From the NCBI GenBank assembly GCA_028282805.1, contig JANQHD010000010.1, positions 1 to 64,000 on the forward strand: a stretch of DNA of 64,000 nt. The letters are read 5' to 3'. Positions 57,971-64,000 of this stretch are shown in pieces. The notes below the pieces were generated by a model that worked only from the letters and a program-made list of their open reading frames with translations, searched no databases and was not told the DNA's origin. Position 1 is the first letter of the stretch, and each line of letters starts with the position of its first letter. Source of the stretch: Phycisphaeraceae bacterium. Its GTDB lineage: Bacteria > Planctomycetota > Phycisphaerae > Phycisphaerales > Zrk34. The position numbers were made by a program, and so were the translations under genes.

Positions 57971-59499
57971 GTTTCTTCTCCTTGCACTACAACAACCTCG
58001 TGCGCGATCGTGGTCGGGTCGGCCGACTCGATCCACTGATCGAGCGCCCCGCGCCCGTGCCGCGCGATCAATTCAAACACGTTCATCACCCGCTCCTGCG
58101 GCGCCCCGCCGGGCATGATCGCTTCCCACAGCGTACGCCGGTCGCGCTCGCCCCGGCCGGCGTCGTTCAAGCGGTCGGCCTGCACACGCCGCAACACGCG
58201 CCGTACCTGGTACGCGATCGACCGCCGGGCCCGCGCGATCAGCTTGCGGTTACGCCCGTCGTCGAGTTCGCCCAAGCGGCGTGACAGCTCGTCGCCCATC
58301 GCCTCGATGTCGCTCAAATCGCTGTCCAACGCCCCGGCCCGATCGTGCGCAGCGCAAACCTCGAACAACCGCTCGGCCGACAGCCCCAAACGCTCGGCGA
58401 TATTCAGCGCAAACCGGTCGACCCACGTCGCGCTCAGCCGCGGCCAGAGCGCCGAGCGCGTCAGCCCCACCGCGTCGTACAGGCCGTCGATCTGCCATTG
58501 GTACAGCATCTCGCTCGGCCCGCCCACCGTCGCCGCCACGGGCAACGCGTTGTCCTGCACAATCGGTCGAAGCCCCGCGCCCGCGCTGTACCGCTCGGGT
58601 TCGCGCCGCACGTCGTCGCCGCCAACCTTGTCACGCACGGGCCGCCGCACGCCGTCGACTATTTCGAACAGCGTCAGCTTCTCCAACTGCGGCTCGAACC
58701 CCTCGGCCCGCAGCCGCTCGCCGCCCCGCGCGAACGCCTCGTGGGCCGCGTCCAACCGGTCCACCACCTGCGCCAGCGCCGGCGCGAGCACGTCGCGCAA
58801 CCGCATCGGGTCGATTAACACAAACCGCCCCTCACCGAACAGTTGCACGAACAACGAGGTGAACAGCGTCGCGTAGTTCGTAAAGTCCGCCTGCGCCACC
58901 GCGTCGATCACCCACCGCCGGTCCGCCGTGGGCGGCAGGTGCTGCTGCAAGTCTGCAATCACCGCGTCGCGCTGCGCCCGCAGCGAAACCCCGCCCACCG
59001 GCGGGCGCTGCGCCGCGTTGCGTAACTCGTTGTGATCCGCCCGAAACTCGTGCGAGCCGACGTGGTAGTGGTCGACTTCCGCCAAGTCGTGGTCTTCGCT
59101 CGCGACCCAGAACGCCGGCACCAGCGGCAACGCATCGCTGCTCATACATCGACACAGCCGCAGCACCGTCACCGCCTTGTACACCGTGTACAGCGGCCCG
59201 AGCAGCAAGCCCGGCTGCTGACCCGCCACGATCAACCACCCGTTCGTGCGCAGCGCATCGACCGCTTCGTCACCAAGCGGGTTGCCGACCGATGCGTTGT
59301 ACTCGACCAGCCGCTGCGTCATCAGCGCCCGATCAACCGTGGCCGGCTCGTCGCGCCGTGGCGGGCGGGCGCAATCGAGCAACGGCAAGCCCGTCGGCAC
59401 GTCGCCCGCGCCCAGCCGTTGCCACAACGCCCCGCCGATCGGCGTTCGGTCGTACGGCAACGCGTGCCGCCGCAACGTGCTGCTCAGCAAACCTTTCAC
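57967..59499 (-). CDS. bshC: Bacillithiol biosynthesis cysteine-adding enzyme BshC
   Basis: A 510-aa putative cysteine ligase finishing bacillithiol. IVAGQQPGLLLGPLYTVYKAVTVLRL and FWVASEDHDLAEVDHYHV are BshC family hallmarks; the long helical C-terminal part is usual. It overlaps both the methyltransferase upstream (ATGA at 59496) and bshB1 downstream, so the three are tightly coupled. The pathway is completed by bshA and, for recycling, by the YpdA-like protein at 19225. Confidence 0.95.
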   Translation of the reverse strand: MKGLLSSTLRRHALPYDRTPIGGALWQRLGAGDVPTGLPLLDCARPPRRDEPATVDRALMTQRLVEYNASVGNPLGDEAVDALRTNGWLIVAGQQPGLLLGPLYTVYKAVTVLRLCRCMSSDALPLVPAFWVASEDHDLAEVDHYHVGSHEFRADHNELRNAAQRPPVGGVSLRAQRDAVIADLQQHLPPTADRRWVIDAVAQADFTNYATLFTSLFVQLFGEGRFVLIDPMRLRDVLAPALAQVVDRLDAAHEAFARGGERLRAEGFEPQLEKLTLFEIVDGVRRPVRDKVGGDDVRREPERYSAGAGLRPIVQDNALPVAATVGGPSEMLYQWQIDGLYDAVGLTRSALWPRLSATWVDRFALNIAERLGLSAERLFEVCAAHDRAGALDSDLSDIEAMGDELSRRLGELDDGRNRKLIARARRSIAYQVRRVLRRVQADRLNDAGRGERDRRTLWEAIMPGGAPQERVMNVFELIARHGRGALDQWIESADPTTIAHEVVVVQGEET

Positions 59500-60245
59500 G
59501 ACCGCACCCCCACCACGATCATGCGCGGCTTGCCTTCATCGAACGGCTCGCCGTCCATCGATCCGAAAATACCCGTTACCGCGAGCCCCGCGCCGGCGAA
59601 CCACGCGGCGATCTCGTCGGGCGTAAACAACCGTACGCGCTCGATCAACTCATTGATCGAGCCGTCGGCGTGCGTGCAGGTCGTGCGCTTGACCACACGG
59701 TCGCCTTCGATGCTGCGCCGGTTGTGCACGGCCATGCCACCGACGGCCCGCGTGTCTTCCGGCACGAGGTTCGCCACGACGTGGTCACGGTTGGCGTGGT
59801 CCATCAACAGCCGCCCGCCCGGCCGCAGCACCTTCGCCATCTGCCGCAGCGCCGCGCGGTTCTCGTCGTCCGACTCGAAGTAACCGAAGCTCGTGAACAG
59901 GTTGGTCGCCGCGTCGAACTCGTTTTCAAACGGCAGCGCCCGCACGTCCGCCCGCACCAGCCGCCCGGCCAAGCGCGGCCGCCGCTCCGCCTCAGCCAGC
60001 AGCGGTTCACTCAGGTCCACACCCATCACATCAAAACCCGCCTCGGCCATCGCCTCGGCGTGACGCCCGGCGCCGCAGCAGATATCCAGCACGCGCTCGC
60101 CGCCGGTCAGCCCCAGCAGTTCGACCGCACCCGCCGCTTCCCGCCGGGCCGAGGCGTCGTCGCGGTGGTGGTAGACCAACGGGTAATGCTCACCGAACGC
60201 GGTGATAAACCAGTCAGGTTCGGGTTGTGTGGTCTGCACGTTCAT
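59496..60245 (-). CDS. SAM-dependent methyltransferase in the bacillithiol operon
   Basis: A 249-aa class I methyltransferase. SAM motif I is VLDICCGAGRHAEAMAEAGF, followed by the acidic VMGVDLSEPLL and the post-motif FTSFGYFESDDENRAALRQM seen in small-molecule methyltransferases. Its stop overlaps the bshC start, so it heads the bacillithiol operon. Some bacteria make N-methyl-bacillithiol through a SAM methyltransferase (NmbA, described in green sulfur bacteria); this gene is a candidate for such a step, an inference from position only. Confidence 0.85.
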   Translation of the reverse strand: MNVQTTQPEPDWFITAFGEHYPLVYHHRDDASARREAAGAVELLGLTGGERVLDICCGAGRHAEAMAEAGFDVMGVDLSEPLLAEAERRPRLAGRLVRADVRALPFENEFDAATNLFTSFGYFESDDENRAALRQMAKVLRPGGRLLMDHANRDHVVANLVPEDTRAVGGMAVHNRRSIEGDRVVKRTTCTHADGSINELIERVRLFTPDEIAAWFAGAGLAVTGIFGSMDGEPFDEGKPRMIVVGVRS

Positions 60246-60369
60246 CCCTTGGCATCGGGCTTAGTGTTTAGATGCCGCCCGGGGCAGACGGTTTCAATCC
60301 CGCCGCCGGTTGCCCTCATATGTTAGCAGGGCGGCTTGGCCGTGGCCCGACATCGGGTAACATGTCGCC

Positions 60370-60972
60370 ATGATCGAAACCATCGCCGATCTTTTCCACC
60401 GTGGCGGGTGGGTGATGTACCTGCTGGTGCCGTTGAGCATCGTCGCCCTGACGCTCATCGTCGAACGCCTGTGGTTCTGGTGGCGCACCAACAACATCCG
60501 CTCCTTCACCCGCTACCAGCACGTCGCCCGACACCTGCGCGCCGGCGAACACGCCGCGGCCCAACAGCTCGTGGCCCGCGACCGGTCCGTCTACGGCCGG
60601 CTCGTGAGCAGCATGCTCGAAGAGAACGCCTCCGACGCCGTCGTCACCGAGGCCGTTGAAAACCAGCGCCCGCGCATGGAACGCTTCATGCCCACGCTCA
60701 ACACCTTCATCACCGCCGCGCCCATGCTCGGCATCATCGGCACCGTCACCGGCATCATCGCCTCGTTCAACGTGCTCAGCGAGGCCGACGTGGTCACCGA
60801 CCCGTCCAAGCTCGGCGGCGGCATCGCCGAGGCGCTGCTGACCACCGTCGTCGGCCTGGTCGTCGCCCTGGTCGTGCTGTTCCCCTACAACGCCTTCAGC
60901 GCACAGATCGACCGCACGCTCGGCCGGATGGAAGCCCTCGTCGCCGCCTACCGCACCGGCGTCGCCGAGTAA
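60370..60972 (+). CDS. MotA/TolQ/ExbB proton channel family protein
   Basis: A 200-aa inner-membrane protein of the ExbB/TolQ type with three helices (GWVMYLLVPLSIVALTLIVERLW, then TFITAAPMLGIIGTVTGIIASFNVL and LLTTVVGLVVALVVLFPYNAF). The TxxPxLGxxGTVxGxxxxF and conserved helix-3 Thr are present. No exbD/tolR partner is adjacent; the next gene is on the opposite strand. It powers outer-membrane transport or motility-like stators in relatives. Confidence 0.9.
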   Translation: MIETIADLFHRGGWVMYLLVPLSIVALTLIVERLWFWWRTNNIRSFTRYQHVARHLRAGEHAAAQQLVARDRSVYGRLVSSMLEENASDAVVTEAVENQRPRMERFMPTLNTFITAAPMLGIIGTVTGIIASFNVLSEADVVTDPSKLGGGIAEALLTTVVGLVVALVVLFPYNAFSAQIDRTLGRMEALVAAYRTGVAE

Positions 60973-60996
60973 CACACACCCACAGCCATTTTGGTT

Positions 60997-61251
60997 TCAC
61001 CGGCGCGACGGTCCGGCCATAAAAATCTCGCGGATGTCGCGCAGCGAATAACCGCCCGCGTTCAGCAGACGCACCATGCGGATGCGCTTGACCGCCGTGC
61101 GGTCGAACAGCCGTTGTTGGCCGTCGCTGATCGCGGTGGGCTCGACGACCTGCATGGACAGGTAGTACTGGAGCTGCGCCACGGTGACGCCCGCCGCGTC
61201 GGCCGCGTCTTGCAGCCGGAGCATGCCGTCATAATCGTTCTTCTGCGTCAC
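60997..61251 (-). CDS. Small MerR-family regulator (DNA-binding domain only)
   Basis: An 84-aa protein that is essentially one MerR winged HTH: LQDAADAAGVTVAQLQYYLSMQVVEP, then QQRLFDRTAVKRIRMVRLLNAGGYSLRDIREIFM. The usual dimer coiled coil and effector domain are missing, as in short MerR-like proteins that act as repressors. GTG 61251 is the likely start, ATG 61224 an alternative. It diverges from the SnoaL-like gene across a spacer with a 16-bp palindrome. Confidence 0.78.
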   Translation of the reverse strand: MTQKNDYDGMLRLQDAADAAGVTVAQLQYYLSMQVVEPTAISDGQQRLFDRTAVKRIRMVRLLNAGGYSLRDIREIFMAGPSRR

Positions 61252-61293
61252 GAGGCCGAGTTTAACATGGATTGAACGGCGCGGCGGCGCGAA

Positions 61294-61309
61294 TTTATTC
61301 GCGAATAAA
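61294..61309. promoter_or_regulatory. 16-bp palindromic operator candidate
   Basis: TTTATTCGCGAATAAA, a perfect palindrome, is the only AT-rich block in the divergent spacer, 43 bp from the MerR start and 102 bp from the SnoaL-like start. It fits a dimeric regulator site, most simply the adjacent MerR protein. Confidence 0.45.
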
Positions 61310-61411
61310 CCGCTCGCCGTTCGGCACTGGGTACAATGCAACCCTTGGGTCGGCCCGGGCGCCACGGGCCGGGGAGTGCCGGATACACATTCATTCAACA
61401 GGGAGCAGATC

Positions 61412-61804
61412 ATGAGCACCGCAGTCAGCACACAAGAGATCGGCGCGCAGCTCGTTGCGTTGTGTAGCCAGGGCCAGAACCTCGAAGCGATCAACACGCT
61501 CTACGCCGACCACGCGGTCAGCGTCGAGGCGATGGACTGCCCGGAAGAGGGCTTCCACCGGGTGACGGAGGGCATCGACGCCATTCGCGCCAAGAACGAG
61601 TTCTGGTTTGAGCACAACGAGGTGCACAGCGGCGAGTGCATTGGCCCGTTCCCCAACGACGACCGCTTCGCCGTGTTCTTCCGCTACGACGCGACCTGCA
61701 AGAAAACGAACCAGCGTTACCAGATGGACGAGGTCGGCCTGTACACCGTCGCCGACGGCAAGATCGTGCGCGAAGAGTTCTTCTACGCGATGCCGGAGGA
61801 GTGA
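61412..61804 (+). CDS. SnoaL-like domain protein
   Basis: A 130-aa NTF2/SnoaL-fold protein: QEIGAQLVALCSQGQNLEAINTLYADHAVSVEAM at the start and FFRYDATCKKTNQRYQMDEVGLYTVADGKIVREEFFY at the end are the cone-shaped fold pattern found in small-molecule isomerases, hydrolases and stress proteins. No catalytic pair can be assigned. AGGGAGCAG precedes ATG 61412. It diverges from the MerR gene and probably is its target. Confidence 0.85.
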   Translation: MSTAVSTQEIGAQLVALCSQGQNLEAINTLYADHAVSVEAMDCPEEGFHRVTEGIDAIRAKNEFWFEHNEVHSGECIGPFPNDDRFAVFFRYDATCKKTNQRYQMDEVGLYTVADGKIVREEFFYAMPEE

Positions 61805-61830
61805 ACGCCGCACAATGTTCGCAACTTATG

Positions 61831-61863
61831 AAGCCCACGGATTGCAACCCGTGGGCTTTTTTT
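61831..61863 (+). terminator. Terminator after the SnoaL-like gene
   Basis: AAGCCCACGG and CCGTGGGCTT (61831-61840 and 61849-61858) around an eight-base loop, followed by a T-run to 61863. It lies 26 bp after the stop. Confidence 0.9.
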
Positions 61864-61892
61864 GCGATTGAACTGAGTGGTATACTGCAGGA

Positions 61893-62267
61893 ATGTCCAA
61901 GCACTGGAAAGAAACATACACCCAAGAAGCGGCCGAAGCGGTCGGCATTCACCATCGCGAAGGTTCACTCGTATTGGGTGATACAGATGCAAAGTGGATT
62001 TATTACGTTCGCGTGTGTGGCTTTACTTTTGGCTTCTTCTCGCTCGACATGATCCGGCAGTACATCGACTATTTCAGTCGGAAGACTTTGCCGACATCCA
62101 GGTTCTTTGGAGCCTCTCCTTTTTCAGATGGTCCCGCCGCATCGGTTGGCGATGGCCAAAGTCCGTTCGAACGGCTGCCCGGACACCTTCGACACAAGAG
62201 CAAGCGGGAGAGAGTGCAAAAGGCATTGGAAAAAGCGTTAAGTGAGTTTGAGAAGGATTCGATTTGA
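61893..62267 (+). CDS. Hypothetical protein
   Basis: A 124-aa protein with no recognised domain. The N-terminal half (KWIYYVRVCGFTFGFFSLDMIRQYIDYF) is aromatic-rich and the C-terminal quarter is a charged helix (HKSKRERVQKALEKALSEFEKDS). It is AT-richer than its neighbours, which may mean transfer. ATG 61893 follows GGTATACTGCAGGA, a promoter-like TATACT and a GCAGGA ribosome site. Confidence 0.6.
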   Translation: MSKHWKETYTQEAAEAVGIHHREGSLVLGDTDAKWIYYVRVCGFTFGFFSLDMIRQYIDYFSRKTLPTSRFFGASPFSDGPAASVGDGQSPFERLPGHLRHKSKRERVQKALEKALSEFEKDSI

Positions 62268-62319
62268 TGAGATTCCTTCTGACGCGCTCCCCCCGCGGGT
62301 CGCGGCTAAACTCGGAATG

Positions 62320-62346
62320 AAAAACCCCGCCGTGAGGCGGGGGGTT
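62320..62346 (-). terminator. Terminator of the succinate dehydrogenase operon
   Basis: On the minus strand, a nine-base stem (AACCCC and CGCC pairing with GGCG and GGGTT, with two extra G) around a TCAC loop, followed by TTTTT. It lies 31 bp after the sdhB stop. Confidence 0.75.
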
Positions 62347-62376
62347 GTAAGGTTTTATACTTCCGGGGGCGGGGGG

Positions 62377-63153
62377 TTACTTGCCGGTGAAGAACTTCTT
62401 CACCCCGTGCCAGGTGGTCTTGCGGCCGACCTCGGCAATCGATTCCGTGAGCGGGATCTCCTTGGGGCAGACCTTCACGCAGTTCTGGGCGTTGCCGCAG
62501 TCGGCGACGCCGCCGGGTTCCATCATCGTGTCCAGGCGTTCGCCGGCGAGCTGGGCGCCGGTGTCGTGGCGGTTGAAGTAGCGGACCTGGCTGATGATCT
62601 GGGCGCCGACGAAGGCGTTGTCCTTGGTGAACTGCGGGCAGACCTCCAGGCAGCAGCCGCACGTCATGCAGCGCGACAGCGCGTAGCGAACGTCCTGGTT
62701 GTCCTGGTCTTCCTTGGGGCCGGGGCCGAGGGAGACCGTGCCGTCGATGGGGACCCAGCCGGCGATCTTTTCGAGGTTGTCGAACATGCGCTGGCGGTCG
62801 ACCATCAGGTCGCGGGTGACGGGGAACTTGGTCATCGGCTCGATGACGATGTCGCCGCCCTCTTGCAGCAGGTCGTCGACGAGGCGCGAGCACATCTGGC
62901 AGACCTGGCCGTTGACCACGGCGGTGCACGAGCCGCACACCTCTTCGAGGCAGGCCGACAGGTATACCGGTGGCGTGGTCGCCTTGCCCTCGACGGTGGT
63001 CGGGTTGGCGGCGATGGCCTGGAGCACGCTGATCACGTTCATGCTCGGCTTGTAGGCGACGTCGAAGGTCTCCCAGTACGGCGCGCTGTCGGCGGTGTCC
63101 TGGCGCTTGACCTTGACGCGGAAGGTTTTCGGCTTGTCGTTGGGGGCGATCAT
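62377..63153 (-). CDS. sdhB: Succinate dehydrogenase/fumarate reductase iron-sulfur subunit
   Basis: A 258-aa subunit passing electrons from the flavoprotein to menaquinone. The [2Fe-2S] site is CLEEVCGSCTAVVNGQVC; the [4Fe-4S] and [3Fe-4S] ligands lie in CMTCGCCLEVCP and CGNAQNCVKVCPKEIP. Its three cysteine clusters are complete. It follows sdhA by 55 bp on the minus strand. Acts at the inner membrane in the TCA cycle. Confidence 0.96.
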   Translation of the reverse strand: MIAPNDKPKTFRVKVKRQDTADSAPYWETFDVAYKPSMNVISVLQAIAANPTTVEGKATTPPVYLSACLEEVCGSCTAVVNGQVCQMCSRLVDDLLQEGGDIVIEPMTKFPVTRDLMVDRQRMFDNLEKIAGWVPIDGTVSLGPGPKEDQDNQDVRYALSRCMTCGCCLEVCPQFTKDNAFVGAQIISQVRYFNRHDTGAQLAGERLDTMMEPGGVADCGNAQNCVKVCPKEIPLTESIAEVGRKTTWHGVKKFFTGK

Positions 63154-63208
63154 GGGTTTTCCTCGAACGATTCTATAAACGCGGCCAAGCCGCGGCGCTA
63201 AATAATCC

Positions 63209-64000
63209 TTACTTCTTGCCGTAGCTGCGGACGCGGGGCTGGACCATCGGCAGCGGCACGTCCTCGTATTCCAGCACCGGCTTGTCGCCGGCCGCGTCGT
63301 ACTTGACGAGGCTGGTCTTGAGGTACGGCTCGTCGATGCGCTCGGGGTAGTCGGGCCGGTAGTGGCAGCCGCGGGATTCCTTGCGCTGGATCGAGGCGAG
63401 CACGATGGCCTCGGCGTAGATGATCATGTCGCCCAGCGCCCGCGTGAAGCTGAGGTTCTGGTTGGTCCACATGCCGGTGTCGGCCAGCGAGACCTCCTCG
63501 TAACGCCGCTTCCACTCCTGCACCTTCTCCGCGAGCTTGAGCAGGTTCTCCTCGTCGCGGATGACCGTGCAGAAGTCGTTCATCCACTGGCCCATCTCCT
63601 CGTGCAGCGTGTAGGGGTTCTCGCCGCCGTTGTTGCGGATGAGCTTTTTCTGTTTGGCGTCTTCCTGGTCGACGAACTTCTTGAACAGCGCGTCGGGCAG
63701 GTCGGCCGCGGCGGTCTCGAGGTCGTTGACGTAGTTCGCCACCGATGGGCCGTTGAAGATGCCGTCGAAGATGCAGTTCAGCAGCGCGTTGGCGCCGAGG
63801 CGCGTGGCGCCGTGGTAGGCGTAGTTGACCTCGCCGAACGCGTACAGGCCCGGCACGTTGGTCATCATGTTGTTCGGCGCGCCGTGCTTGAGCCCGAGGA
63901 TGTTCTTACCGTCCGACTCGTCGCCGGAGACCGGGGCGCGCTGCTCGGCGGTGTACACGGTGTACAGCCCGCCCATCGAGTAGTGCACGGCGGGGAAGAT
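63209..64000 (-). CDS. sdhA: Succinate dehydrogenase flavoprotein subunit, C-terminal part
   Basis: The final about 264 residues of SdhA; the gene continues beyond the window edge, so the FAD-binding N-terminal half is not seen. HYSMGGLYTVYTAEQRAP and GLYAFGEVNYAYHGATRLGANALLNCIFDG are the capping/FAD region of SdhA; SRGCHYRPDYPERID is the conserved C-terminal motif. It reads into sdhB. Confidence 0.93.
   Translation of the reverse strand: MFPAVHYSMGGLYTVYTAEQRAPVSGDESDGKNILGLKHGAPNNMMTNVPGLYAFGEVNYAYHGATRLGANALLNCIFDGIFNGPSVANYVNDLETAAADLPDALFKKFVDQEDAKQKKLIRNNGGENPYTLHEEMGQWMNDFCTVIRDEENLLKLAEKVQEWKRRYEEVSLADTGMWTNQNLSFTRALGDMIIYAEAIVLASIQRKESRGCHYRPDYPERIDEPYLKTSLVKYDAAGDKPVLEYEDVPLPMVQPRVRSYGKK

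Overview
The window is about 64 kb of GC-rich bacterial chromosome with no rRNA, tRNA, phage or CRISPR. The gene set points to a planctomycete, probably of the Phycisphaerae type: LL-diaminopimelate aminotransferase (dapL), secreted sulfatases including one with dockerin-like repeats and a PEP-CTERM tail, a complete alternative complex III (act) cluster fused to a caa3-type oxidase cluster, bacillithiol synthesis genes, and HemQ-type heme synthesis. The taxonomic call is inference from gene content.

Layout. 0.1-1.4 kb: an AT-richer TPR-repeat gene broken by a one-base shift in a G7 run. 1.6-4.5 kb: dapL, a DJ-1/PfpI protein and an rRNA-type methyltransferase. 4.7-6.4 kb: ammonium transporter amtB with a P-II protein whose T-loop lacks the usual tyrosine; an NtrC-like palindrome lies upstream. 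6.6-13.8 kb: leuS (carrying an in-frame palindromic insertion), a membrane protein, a sulfatase, folC and leuD. 13.9-25 kb: a 1253-aa secreted multidomain protein, a putative zinc peptidase, a YpdA-like flavoprotein, a degenerate B12-binding protein, a PEP-CTERM sulfatase and ubiE. 25-30.6 kb: an M48 lipoprotein peptidase, a HicBA-like toxin-antitoxin pair lying between direct repeats, a PpiD/SurA-like foldase, a tRNA-binding protein and a small lipoprotein/coiled-coil pair.

30.6-45.5 kb is one long minus-strand respiratory operon: actA-B-C-D-E-F, a small membrane protein, SCO1, then oxidase subunits II, I, III, IV and a second III-like protein. Together these carry electrons from menaquinol (ubiE methylates its precursor) through alternative complex III to an A2-type caa3 oxidase. 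45.7-52 kb supplies support: an MFS transporter, heme O synthase (ctaB), heme A synthase (ctaA), a Rieske protein, DUF3179, and a HemQ/ChdC-like heme enzyme. 52-60 kb, minus strand: a dicarboxylate symporter, a secreted glycoside hydrolase and a bacillithiol operon (methyltransferase-bshC-bshB1-bshA). 60-64 kb: an ExbB/TolQ-like channel, a small MerR regulator diverging from a SnoaL-like gene across a 16-bp palindrome, an unknown gene, and sdhB with the 3' part of sdhA.

The most unusual signal is not a gene. At least seven spacers, plus one coding region (ubiE), carry sequence built from degenerate heptanucleotide words. In most spacers the words form inverted arms around a variable centre. 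The word differs between sites (CAATGAC, CGATCTG, CAAATCT, GATTCCG, GTCAATC) but the period of about 7 and the inverted layout recur. Three of these elements sit in the first three gaps of the act operon.
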